From Acytostelium subglobosum LB1 (Eukaryota; Evosea; Eumycetozoa; Acytosteliales; Acytosteliaceae), in contig NW_012236531.1 of assembly GCF_000787575.1 (NCBI RefSeq), positions 519,396 to 583,395 on the forward strand: a DNA stretch of 64,000 bases. Direction: 5' to 3'. Below the pieces are notes generated by a model. The model was not told where the DNA came from. It made no database searches and worked only from the letters and a program-made list of their open reading frames with translations. Numbering within the stretch: the first letter of the stretch is position 1; each line of letters opens with the position of its first letter. Shown piece after piece: positions 53,179-64,000 of this stretch. A program made the translations under genes and the position numbers.

Positions 53179-54585
53179 ATGGATCAACAACAAATAGTTG
53201 TGTTGCCATATCAGCTGATCAAGCAAATTGTCAGACTGCTGCTGAATGTTGAGCTGCATAATGAGAGACGGCTGGGTCACTCATTGGACTACTACAACAA
53301 CAAAGTGATGCTCACGCTTGCACTCGTGAGTCGCACATTCCACGATGTTGTGGCGACGACCCATGTGGCAATGACAACACGCGACAATACTTGCTCACAT
53401 GCTGCTGAAGTATATCCCCAACAACAAATGGTCTCTCTGGCGATCACTGCAACTCATAGATATAGACTCTTGTAACAAGATATGGGATGCAGACCTGCTT
53501 GCATCTCTCAGTCGACTCAACATCAAAGTCACAGGATGTACCAGTGCGGACGATTTCCTACAGTTGGCACGCAGAGGCGCACCACTGGAGCGTGTCGGCA
53601 CAATGGACTTTAAGGATGACCGAGATGGTCAGATGGTGCGATGCATGAAACGGTTGGCTCAAGTCAAGGACACTCTTTCCAGCATCTCACTGTGCATGCC
53701 AATGGAGCAACCTAGAAAGAGATCTCAATGGCCCATGTCACTGATCGTACTGCCTAGTCTCTGCAACCTGACTCATGTCAGCATTCTCAATCACTACGAT
53801 AACCAATACGAGGTGGTGTGGAAGTTCTATGTGGGATTATACCTCTTCCTGCCGCTGCTGCCCTTGCTACAACACCTCGAGGTTGGTCCACATTCCAGCA
53901 ATCGGAACACCAACTATAATTTTACTCCTCTCCTTCTACAATATCTCAAACAACAACGCTCATTGACGTCTCTGCGAGTCACTCAATGCTTTGATCAAAG
54001 GGGTCGGCCACAGTTCCTGGAGTATGTGCTCCAGAGTCCCCAATGCACAATAATGCACTTAGATCTCATGATTGGATTGCCCCTTATTCCCATCACCATA
54101 CACCTCTCGTCGTTCAAGATCTACATAGATTCGTATTTGGATTATACCCTCTGTAAAGAGACAGCGTTGTCCTTTGACAATGTCGATCACCTCGTTTGGG
54201 ACAGAAACTTTAGCCTCAGCTCCATGGATGACAACAACGGCGATTGCTGGCTGAACTTTATCATCGCCAATTGTCCGTCCATTCGACAGCTGACCTTCAC
54301 CATGACGAGACGCACATTGCCGCCATCATTAGTGGCATCGGTGGCTTCCACAACAAGACGATGCGACACCTCTACGTGAGTATCAAGACATCTTTAGATG
54401 AGATTGATATCAGCTCGCTGTACCAGGTGCTCGCAGCCCATCCAAGCATCGAGAACAAAGACGACCACATAATCAACAACACTGGTCGTCATATCAATGT
54501 GATAGTGCACGGACCTTCTTCCTCAACTACAATGGCTACGGCCACGACGACTACTACTGCCAGTGCAAATCCCCAATTGTGTTGA
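53179..54585 (+). pseudogene. F-box-like / LRR-like gene with two frame changes
   Basis: Starts MDQQQIVVLPYQLIKQIVRL with an F-box-like segment and LTLALVSRTFHDVVAT. The frame then changes near 53365-53475, continues open to about 54310 (LRR-like text such as LQLIDIDSCNKIWDADLLAS and LPLLQHLEVG), and changes back to the original frame near 54310, where ETHIAAIISGIGGFHNKTM continues to the stop. The two changes cancel. An intron from GTGAGT at 53324 to AG at 53408 would repair the first change but would remove part of the F-box and lacks a CTAAC block. So this is either a decaying gene or two sequence errors. Related in style to the next gene downstream. Confidence 0.55.
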
Positions 54586-54715
54586 ACCTGCTTGTCATCA
54601 AACAATGCCACCTGTTTATTCTCATTAATTAATTCCTTGAATGAAGATTATTTCTTGTGCTCAGGTGTTGATTGATTGATTGACTGAATGAATGAAGGAA
54701 TAAATGAATAAATGA

Positions 54716-56664
54716 ATGAATAACATGATACAACAGATATATAATCTCTATCTTTTATTAATGTTAACACTACGAAAGATATTAACTTACCTCAATCTTG
54801 GGATTGAACCTACTTCTACTACTGTTGCAACTACTACAACTACTGAGACTCGGTTTGCACGACCACGCACTCTTTATGAATGGATGGATACACATGATAC
54901 CAACGATACAGATGGAAAGACATTGGAGTCACTACCACCTCTTATCTTACGAATGGTATTGTCGTATTTTGATGGGTTTGGCGAACGACTTGTCGTGTCA
55001 TTAGTGAACAAGCGTCTGTTTGTCAATCGCAACAAGTATCTCACATTCATCGATACCAAAGCATACCTTGGGCCATTCAAACACAATGCACTCATCAAGC
55101 TCAATCTCAACTCCTACTACGACATCATATCCAAAGACTTCATCACCAACTGTCGAAGTGCCGATGTGGATCTCAAGTCATATGTCAAGGACAATGATAT
55201 ATTTGGTATGTTGACTGAATCGCTCAATCACTCTGACTCACTGACTCTAATGTGATCGACATGTTAGATGTTGAGGGACTCAAACATGACCTGAACATGA
55301 CCAATCTAAGAGAGGTATACTTTAGTAATCACAAGGAGGAGGGTCTTCACCCTTTGTCAGAGGCTCATCCGCAATGGCATGCAATCAATGAGATGTTGTA
55401 TGAGTTGGTAGAGAGAGGCGTTACATTGAGCTTGAAGGTTGAAGGCCATCCATTCCCTTTGGAGAAGGTACCCTTGTCATCATTGGTTTTGGAGGATTGC
55501 CAAGGTGCACAGTTACAACAAGTTCATTTCCCACGTAGTCTCACCTACCTCAAGCTATGCAAGCACTCTTGCATCTTGGATCACATCCTCCCCGATGGCC
55601 TAAGGATATTGGACCTCACAAGAGTACACTTCAAGTTCCACAGACACGCATGGTTTGCACCCAACTCATTGCCTCGAAGGTTGGAGACAATCTTGTTGAG
55701 CGGAGCAATGAAGCAAAGGATTGAACCCGACACATTCCCATCGTCACTCACGACCCTCGAGTTGAGACACGTCTATGGTGAATCTGACTTTTCATATCCC
55801 CTCAATGGAGTGTTGCCTCCATCAATCACCTATCTCAATATGAGCAGTGCCTATGAGGAGTATCGCCACGACCTGACCGACCTCCCGATCAGCCTCACCA
55901 GGATGCACCTGCCAAGATGGTTCCAACAGAAGCTGCATCACCCTCCTCTGGAGAATCTCCACGTTCACTGCACCGTGCCCCGAGGACACTCATTCCCCAA
56001 CCTCACCAAGCTGCGGGTCAGCTCATTGGAGAGGATCAATGAGTTGGACTTCTCGCTCTTTCCCAACTTGAATCGGTTGACCATTGATCGGGGCTGGTTC
56101 ACCATTAAGACCTCGTCATTGCCAATGTCCCAGTTGAGACACACTAGTCTCTCGTTTGACAACACCTCCTATGTCCAATGGCAAGTTGAAATCGACAACA
56201 AAGTGCCATTCGGTATCGAGAAGTTAGAGCTTGGCAGCTGCAACTTCCAGAACGTTCAGCCTGGCAGTCTACCAAAGTCAATCACGCGTTTGGTACTGTG
56301 GCGTGCTGCCAACCTCAGGCCAGGCCATATCCCATCGTCAGTGACAACATTGGAGTTGCACAACTATCGAACCAATGGACTGAACGTCTATGGACTGCCA
56401 CCATCTGTACAAAACCTAACATTGATCGATATCCGTGATTCAGTAGAGATCATTCGTCGACTACCGCCATCAGTCATCTCAGTGACTGTTGGACGTAATG
56501 CCAAACATTCAATCAAACTTCAACGATTGGATGATCAACTATTCCTCCTCTGTCCATTTGATGATGTAGATACTGGTGATCATTCCAATGTGATGATGTC
56601 AGTCAAAGAATGTTGTTTCATGGACATCAAAGCCATTGCTGCCAAGCTCGAACTATTATCCTGA
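54716..56664 (+). CDS. F-box protein with degenerate FNIP/LRR-like repeats
   Basis: Two exons (54716-55205 and 55268-56664) give 628 codons. The F-box-like part is LESLPPLILRMVLSYFDGFG followed by VVSLVNKRLFVNRNKYL (about residues 66-110). From about residue 245 onward there are spaced LPxSLTxLxL units (for example FPSSLTTLELRHVYG, LPKSITRLVLWRAA, IPSSVTTLELHNYR) that look like FNIP repeats lacking the FNQ core. Proteins of this kind are probably substrate adaptors of SCF ubiquitin ligases. The intron has GTATGT, CTAAT and TTAG and is phase 1. The first residues are hydrophobic and Thr-rich; the exact start is uncertain. Confidence 0.85.
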
Positions 56665-56946
56665 TGATGTAATTTGTACAACTACAAACTGAGATAGTTA
56701 TAGAAGCCCAATGAATGAGTCAAAGCGCAAATGTTTCAAATAAATGTCGACATTAATGTGGAGATTCCCAAAAGTGGTGGAAAAAGAATGCGGGGTGAAG
56801 TGTGGGGTTGCGAATGACTCTACCCTGCCTTGTCTTTGAAGTAACACTCATTATTCATTCAATCATTCATTCATATATTATTGTCATAGAGATAAATATA
56901 AATACATACATATTATATATATAAATATTAACAAACAAAACCAAAC

Positions 56947-58691
56947 ATGTATAAAGATAGAGTTATTATAAAGAGTAAAATAGATGGTTATGAACCACCC
57001 ATTGACAATATCATTACACAGAGTCAACAACCTATTGTATCAATATATGGTAGTGGATTGAATGGTACAAATGGAAATGTAACAACTGGTACTGGTATTG
57101 GTAATGGTGTGCTCACGAGATCATCATCAAACACAGCGTTGGACAAACCAATGGTACCAAAGATCATCAAGGATGTGGTGCATGATCACATGGAGATACC
57201 AATTTATATACAGGACTTTGTCGACTCGGTCCAAGTGCAGAGACTGCGCGATTTGAAACAGGTCGGAACCACATCGTTTGTATTCCCCTGTGCCAGCCAT
57301 CACAGGTTCGAGCACTCACTGGGTGTCAGTCATCTGGCTGGCTACTACATCGATCGACTCAAGACCAACCAGCCCGAGCTGGAGATCACAGAGCAAGAGC
57401 AAAAGTGCATCAGAATAGCAGGTCTCTGTCATGACCTTGGACATGGTCCATTCTCACATGCATTCGAGTCCTGGGCTCATAGAACAGAGGCAGGGTAATG
57501 TCACCGTCAATCACACACAATGTACAACATGGAATCATTCCGACTAACAATCATCACAGAAAGTCCTTCCATCACGAAGACATGTCAATCAAGATGTTAA
57601 ACTATCTGATTGATGACAAGGGATTGGACTATAGCACAGATGATATCAAGCTGATTGAGTCATTGATCACCGGCGAGGCACTGCATGGACGAAGCAACAG
57701 AAGGTTCATCTATGACATTGTGGCAAACGACAGGAACAGCATCGATGTGGACAAGTTTGATTACTTGGCCAGAGACTCATACTATCTTGGTCGTGCGATC
57801 GTCTGCGACTTCACACGACTGATCGAGTTCAGTCGAGTGATTGACAATGAGATATGCTACTGCAGCAAGGAGGTGTACAACCTATACGAGTTGTTCCACA
57901 CACGCTACAGTCTACACAAGCTGGTGTACAGCCACAAGGTGGGCAAGGCCATCGAGTTCATGATCTCCGACGCCTTCATGAAGGCCGACCCCTACCTCAA
58001 GATATCGGAGCAGCTTGATGATCCCAAGGAGTTCATCACACTGACCGATTGTCTGCTAAACAGGATCGAGTACTCAAAGGAGAAGGAGCTGGAGGAGTCG
58101 AGAAGGATCATCAAGAACATAAGGACGAGGAACATATATAAGTTTGTGGACGAGGTCATACTGCTCAATGACAATCATCTGGAGATCACTGCAGAGAAAA
58201 TTGCCAACATTGGATCTGGAATCGTTCCGGAGGACATCATCGTCGACAACCTAAAGTTGAACTATGGTCTCAAGGATGCTGATCCAGTACAACATACATC
58301 ATTCTATACTAGATATGATAACTCTGGTATGTATCCATTCGATCAGTTTGATCCCATGCACACTGCATTGTACAGTACTGACCTATTACTATTCATTCAT
58401 AATACAAACAGCCAAGATCAAGGTTGGACCCGAGCATATCTCACTGATGATCCCAAGAGAGTTCCAAGAGAAGCGGATAAGAATATTCACAAGGAACAAG
58501 GAGAAGGTATGATCATGGTGACTTTGGCATTCATCAATCAATCAATCAAACACAATCAAATCATACTAACTCAATCAATCAATCAATCGATAATATAGAG
58601 TATCAAGATCCAAGAGGCATTCAGAAAACTATTGAATGATTACAACATCGAACCAAACCCATCGACAACCGTCAGTCCAATGAAGAAGTGA
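56947..58691 (+). CDS. samhd1: HD-domain dNTP triphosphohydrolase, SAMHD1-like
   Basis: Four exons (56947-57494, 57560-58326, 58412-58506, 58599-58691) give 500 codons. The metal-binding set is present: His in SHHRFEHSLGVSHLAGYY (about 119-123), HD in GLCHDLGHGPFSHAFE (161-163) and a later Asp in DVDKFDYLARDSYYLG. Also conserved are IPIYIQDFVDSVQVQRLRDL at the start of the HD core and FHTRYSLHKLVYSHKVGKAI after it, as in human SAMHD1. The N-terminal SAM domain of the animal protein is missing and replaced by a Gly/Asn/Thr-rich leader. The enzyme hydrolyses dNTPs and so controls the nucleotide pool. The three introns include ACTAAC/CTGAC motifs. Confidence 0.94.
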
Positions 58692-58912
58692 TGATCATTC
58701 ACAATATACACATATGACACTTGTCCATTGTAATATCAATGGATGGCATTAATCAATCACATCGAACAAGACGTCGTCTCTCCTTATTTGTAGAAATAAT
58801 CTATGGTCTGCAGTGTATTGGTGAATGGTTGATTGATTGATTTATTGAGGTCTTTGGAACCTATCTATGATCTTGGTGTTATCGTGGTTTCGGCTATTTG
58901 ATAGATGTATTG

Positions 58913-59216
58913 CTATTTCTCCTCCGTATCCATTTTCAATTGATTGGACCTAGAACTGACTTGTTCTTGTTGGGGGATATCAGGTGCTTGGGCAGTTGTA
59001 ATAACAGGACCTTTATCTTGATTTAATTCTTGTTTCTTCCTCAACAAGTTTGAAACATCTTCAGTATCTGTTCCACTTCTTTCATTACTTATTTTTAAAC
59101 ATTACTATTTAGTTTGAATATAATTACAAATAATTCAAAAATACTTACTTGTCAATCTCCTCAGCAGATATAGTTAAGGCAATCAAGACTATTATTAATA
59201 AAATATATCCTCTCAT
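58913..59216 (-). CDS. Small putative secreted protein
   Basis: Two exons (59216-59149 and 59087-58913) give 80 codons. Residues 1-17 form a clear signal peptide (MRGYILLIIVLIALTISA) with likely cleavage before EEID. The mature part is polar, Glu/Gln/Asn-rich, without cysteines, and contains LLRKKQELNQ, a possible dibasic processing site. The gene is AT-rich. I recognise no family; it could be a short secreted signal or matrix component. It converges with the SAMHD1-like gene. Confidence 0.7.
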
Positions 59217-59430
59217 TATTAGTTAGATAAATTATGATTGTCAAGTATTATTAATTACCTTAAATATATAAATAGCCAATTATATTTTAATATAAATTGT
59301 AAAGGGAAAATAATTTTATTCTTCCAGGATGGTCACTCACTCATTTCATTTTACAACGAATCAATCATGACAGGAAATACCGACTTTATTGGTTCACGAT
59401 CAAGTCAATCAATCAATCAATCACTCTACA

Positions 59431-62400
59431 TCAAAGGAATGGAATGCGATAGTATGAATATAGGTCACTGACATCTGGCTTGAAGTATGGATACAATAAT
59501 GCTGCCATTGTCTGTTGATTGAGTGGTTGGACTCCTTTGTACTGGTGGTCTAGTCTCATAGTAAGCAGGCTAAGCCTGCTATACATTGGTTTCTTGAGTA
59601 GCTCCATCAATGTGTTCACATGAGTCTTTAGAGTCTGATTGAGTTCTGATCTTGCCACCAGGTCAACGTTGGTGAACACCAAATGTAGTGATTGTATAGT
59701 GTTTGTCTGGAGTGGCAGCATCAACATAGTGTCGGGTAGGAATGATGCTGTTACCACCAGTGTGGTCAACCGATCGTAGAGAGGCTGGAGTTGCTGGCAA
59801 TAACTCCTTGTGAGCTTCTTTGAATGTCCTTCCAGGATCAGCTTGTTGAGATGGGGAAGATGAGGCAGGGTTCCCAAGTCCTTCTCCAACGTAAGGTTCA
59901 AAGTGGTAATGTGAGAGCCGCTGTGATTGGATGGTTGTTTGGTCGAGTCCATCCAGAGTTGGAATGATACGTTGACTGTCGACTTTGCCACGGCGCCATC
60001 TGGAAGAGGGTTGGCCAATGTGTCAGTGAGGAAAGTGATCGATTGGAGTGAAGTCTTGTCCTTGATGTAGTGCTCGTAGAGGTTGGTGCTGAGGTGTTTG
60101 TGCTGTGTGATGGTGATTGGTGATGGGTTCACAGGCAGATGCTTGAGAAGAGGCGTGAGGTGCTTTTCCCATTCGAGTGGATATTCATTGTTTGATTTCA
60201 GCCTTTGCAAATCGAACCTGATGTGCCTCAAGTTTGGTGCGTCAATTGCCACATATCGAGGCGTTAGAGTGTGGGCGTATGCTTGTAGCAGCCCATCTTC
60301 CATTTGGAAGACGAATGACTGCAGACGATCGATGCACTCTTGAAGTAGATCGGTAGGTATGTGCTCGAGTTGTCTGACCTCCAAGTGAAGTGGGGTGGAC
60401 TGGAACAAACAATAGGTCGATCCAATATGTTTGAGTGTGGAGCAGATATATAATGAGGGGACAGGGTTCTTGGACACAGACGTCATCACTGCCTTGTGGA
60501 ACTGTTTGGACACGGTCGCAAGTGACACCACCCATCGTGAGTGGATGATTGGTGCGCGCAAGTCATCCATCACGAGTAAGTATATGATGTGTTGAACAGT
60601 GAGTGGATGTAGTTTGTGCCAGACTGTTGGATCAACCTGGTGTGTTTGGCGCTTGGCCAGTGATTGTTGTTTGAATTGAGTGTACAATTGTTGTTGTTGT
60701 ACATAGTCTGCGTGATCTACATCAATGTTGTCCAATATATGTTGTTTGATTAGGTTGATATCACCAATGTCTGTTGACGAGAAGAGCCGCTTCCTGTCAA
60801 CAAAAGGATAAACTCGGAAGTTGTACAAATGCTTGAGAAGTTGGAATGCCGGGACAGGATGAATGCGACCTCCACCCTCTATATGCACCATTACTACCTT
60901 AATGGGTGGTTCAAGTACCACATGTACTAGATTGTACTCCTCTGCATAGCTAATTGGAGTATAGAGGTGGTCGTACCTGTGTAGTCTCGCAAACAAGCTG
61001 TCCATATATTGTGTCCAAATACTGGTGGAGAAGGCACATCTACTGATGAATTGTTGTACTTTGAACACTCGTGGACAGTGCTTGAGCACCTTGAAAAGCA
61101 GGCGTTCATGCTTTATACCACTCAGAAGTGAGTGATTGTGACAAGCTATGAGGAAGTTGACATTGACCGTTGGTAGCTTGTCGATACAGCGATGGTAGTG
61201 AATATCAACGAATAGTTGTGTCTTGTCTTGATAGCGATGTACCAGATCCTCCACCAGTGTCCTGTGTTCGTCTTCATGCAGATCAACCAGACAGAGCATT
61301 GCTGCGTAGTATAGATTGTTTGAGCTTGACGTTTCCAGGCATGTCTCCATCAGTCCAATCAATCCTCTGATGGCCTTTGGTGTATGATTGGATGGTCTGG
61401 CCTTGGCAATATGTTTCAAAAGGTGTAGTGAGTCCAAGCACCATACCAATGGTCTCAAGACCTGTGATGCATTCTCCACATTCCGGAATGCCTGTACAAC
61501 ATCATCAAGTAATATAAGTGGTGTATAGTTGGAAGACCATGTTGTGGATTTCCAGATATTAATAATCTTGGATTCCACCTCCAAGTATACCTGTTGTGTT
61601 GTTTCTAGTTAGTTTGATTGATCATGGCTAGCATTACCCAAGTGAGTGATTACCTTGGAGAACGATTCACCAATCAGTCCGATCAGTGAGCTAATGTTGT
61701 GAATATTCTTGAGCAAGAGGAGACAGTCCACGTACTCTAGTTCGAATGGGAGGAGGTAGGGTTTGACAAGTGTGAATACTTCGTCTGCCTTGGCACCAGA
61801 AGACATTATCATCTTGACCAACTCCCTCTGATTGGCCGAGTCCTTCAAGATCATCTCATCCTCGAATATAATTGTAAACAATGTTGGGAGGTCATTCAAC
61901 ATTGTTGTCCAATATCCTTCCATTATGATATAACTGATGATGATAGTGATGTTAGACATCTCGCAAGACAATGACATATGGAGCGGACTGTGATCATAAC
62001 ATACTCAAACACCTGTTGCTTGTTCTCTGACACCATTGTAGCATCCTTTAGCCATTCTCGAATTGGTGGAGATACTTGTCTTACACGATCGGGACCAAAT
62101 GCTAATGAGATGTTCTCGTAGCAATTGGGACAGTCATGGTAGGACTCCATCAGGAAGATGTACAATGTGAATAGATGATCTATTTCATCTTGTTGGGTCT
62201 GAACTGATTCCAAAAGAGTCTTGAGGAATGTTTGATTGATTAGAACAAAGTATGACCAATGTGATTCAGTAACTGCCAAGCTTAGACAATAGCAAGCATC
62301 CTTCATCAAGTTTGGCTCTGGGCAAATAATGCCAAACTTAACCAACTTTGTTAGTTTGCGATGAGTAGTTCCACCTTGGTACCATGTCAAGTTGTTGACC

Positions 62401-62692
62401 AACACTTCCAATGATGCAATGATCTCAGGATCAATCTGTTGTCTCATTCCAAGGACCTTTGGATTGTTTGATTGATTAGTGTGTGGTGGAATGATTCCAA
62501 TCATATGATCAATCATACTTGTGATACCAATGACAATAGATAGTCACGTGTGTACACCTTATCTAGTTGGACTTCATCTGACATGTCATCATTCAATGTG
62601 TCCAATGACTTTTTAAACTCTGAATTCAAGTCCTTATCAACATGTTGATCCTGAATGAGTTTCCTCAAGAATGTTCCAATCTTTGATAGCAT
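59431..62692 (-). CDS. Large protein with central F-box-like segment, otherwise unknown
   Basis: Four exons (62692-62528, 62456-62005, 61933-61654, 61590-59431) give 1018 codons with agreeing phases. The N-terminal 600 residues are alpha-helical and Leu-rich, reminiscent of ARM/HEAT-type repeats (for example LVKMIMSSGAKADEVFTLVK and CLDSLHLLKHIAKARPS), but no unit is regular. An F-box-like segment lies at about 625-670: KLHPLTVQHIIYLLVM, then VVSLATVSKQFHKAVMTSV. The C-terminal 300 residues contain LRR-like pieces (TTLNLTLEKDLGTLPHLPHL). The combination suggests a scaffold or ubiquitin-ligase adaptor. I do not recognise an ortholog. Confidence 0.8.
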
Positions 62693-62969
62693 TCTAATCT
62701 ACTCAATATATCTATGTTTATTACATTACATATGTATGTATCTTAATGATCGTGAACAAACAAAATGATCAGTTTGATCAGATGTCAACGAGTGATCACT
62801 TTTTGGACTTCTGAGGAAAAATGCAGAATGAAGCTCGCTGGCGAGAGGACTCGCCTGGACCTTTGCTCAAGGTTCCATCCATGACAATGATGACAAGATT
62901 GTTGTTGGAGTGGAATGTATTTATTTATTATCGCAAGGTAAGAGTGAGAGAGAGAGTGGGTGAGTTTGG

Positions 62970-64000
62970 TTAATACATGGTAACCATGCGAACTCCTCCA
63001 AAGTCTCCCATGCTGTGTGGCAAATGCTTCTTGGGACAGGCGATGAACATAAAGTTCTTCTGGACATCGAGCATGGTGGACAGCTTCTCGACCACCTGTG
63101 GATTGAACGATGATTTGACGGTGATCAAGTCGATCCTGATCTTTGGATACATCCTGTCCAGGAAGGCCACGTTGGCCGTCAACTCTGTTGGTGGATTCTC
63201 GCTGTCGTAACAATGAACAATGCGCACCCAGTTGGTCTGCTCGTTGTCTCTGATGTAGAGGATGGCCTTGTTCAGGTAGGCCGGGTCCTGCTTCGAGGCA
63301 AAGAACACGATCGACTGTGAGTTGATGCTGTTGATCATCTCGCCAATCCATCTGGAGAATCTGTCTCTGGGCTTCTTGAACTTGGCCAAAATGATCTGGG
63401 AGAAGTACAGCAGCATCTTGAGCAGTCTAGTCCTGACAAACATCGTCATAATGATCAATGCAGTGACAATGAAGTACACGGCAAAGTATGCAACAGTCGA
63501 TGGATCATTGATAATGTTGGCCACCAACGCTGTGAGCACGAAGCACAAGGCAAAGATGACTCCCAACCATGGTGATCTAATCTCTCTTCTCAAACTTGAT
63601 CTCTGTATGTTGTGCGAGTGTTAGTCATGCATGTCCTTGTCCTTGCTTGGCGAGGTGATATAAGACTTACCTTGTACTTCAACAACATGTTACCGATGGC
63701 AAACAAACTCATTACACCAAGGAATGCAATTGTGTAGACTCCTGCGAGAACGGTGGTGTCAAAGCCGGATAGAACAAAGAGGGAGGTGCAGACGAGGAAG
63801 AAGAGGATGATGATAAAGTGATTGGTACGACGCCATGGGTTCTCCTTGAGCAGGAACTGTGGCAGACAGCGATCGAGAGCCATGCGACGCACCAGACCAA
63901 TGATGCCGACATAACTGGTGATCACCGAGCCAGACAGCACGAGACACGCGTCAATGGAGATCCAAACGCCAAACCACTCGCCCATCGCTTGCTTGGCTAC
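62970..64000 (-). CDS. Amino-acid permease (APC superfamily), 3' part
   Basis: The gene enters from the right edge. The visible exons are 64000-63671 (partial) and 63602-62970. The first covers membrane segments with the APC pattern: VWISIDACLVLSGSVITSYV, then RRMALDRCLPQFL and RTNHFIIILFFLVCTSLFVL. The second adds two further helices (SPWLGVIFALCFVLTALVAN and YFAVYFIVTALIIMTMFV) and a cytosolic tail of about 130 residues with alternating strands and helices (SIVFFASKQDPAYLNKAILY, FMFIACPKK), resembling a universal-stress-like C-terminal domain. It probably imports amino acids or polyamines. The intron has GTAAGT, ACTAAC and CAG. Confidence 0.88.

Noticed and set aside
54795-54825. tRNA B-box-like GGTTCAATCCC on the minus strand
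   Set aside because: It is within a coding exon (LGIEPTSTT) and no acceptor or anticodon arm can be formed around it.
62521-62560. 38-base intron joining exon 1 and exon 2 of the 1018-residue gene
   Set aside because: A normal intron from GTATCA (62527) to AAAG (62457), with a CTAAT block, joins the frames better and leaves DYLLSLVLGMRQQ.

Overview
The window looks like a dictyostelid social amoeba (Amoebozoa). The main evidence is three genes with FNIP repeats (the LPxSLxxLxLGxxFNQ unit), three short Gly/Cys-rich HssA-like genes, Asn and Gln homopolymers inside proteins, and many short introns. Exons are visibly richer in G+C than in Dictyostelium discoideum, so an Acytostelium-like or similar higher-GC species fits better; the species is an inference. 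I see no transposon, retroelement, CRISPR array, rRNA or convincing tRNA. Introns have a uniform style: GTAWGT donor, a CTAAC/CTAAT block, then YAG. I used this to assemble exons, and nearly every spliced model sums to a multiple of three.

Left part (1-17 kb): methionine aminopeptidase 2 (+); a DBF4-type zinc-finger protein (-); a 3.6 kb spacer with at most fragments of a gene; a Ste24 CAAX protease (+); an enoyl-CoA reductase (-); a 560-residue FNIP protein (-); HssA-like gene 1 (-) divergent from a CE2-type SGNH esterase (+); and an aquaporin-like channel (-).

Middle (17-42 kb): HssA-like gene 2 (-); a FNIP-kinase-FNIP protein (-); a bacterial-type C39-like peptidase (+); a two-helix membrane protein (-); a GST (-); the TORC1 subunit Raptor (-); a small putative mitochondrial protein (+); a DUF885 peptidase (-); HssA-like gene 3 (+); an ABCC transporter with one frame break (-); a GNAT acetyltransferase (+); and an FHA-domain checkpoint-type kinase (+).

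Right part (42-64 kb): a 5.9 kb low-complexity spacer; a large Gln/Asn-rich RAMA-domain protein (+); a MOSC protein (+); an AT-rich FNIP protein (-); a frame-broken F-box-like gene (+); an F-box/FNIP-like gene (+); a SAMHD1-like HD protein (+); an 80-residue putative secreted protein (-); a 1018-residue protein with a central F-box-like segment (-); and the 3' part of an amino-acid permease (-).

The genes do not form operons. Two themes recur. One is a local concentration of F-box/FNIP/LRR-like proteins, a family class that expands quickly in dictyostelids. The other is a set of dispersed HssA-like genes that share exon structure and an upstream GATTACC-type element. The candidates most worth a second look are the FNIP-kinase-FNIP protein with a possible GOLD-like module, the shared HssA-like promoter element, the RAMA-domain protein, and the C39-like peptidase as a possible transfer from bacteria.
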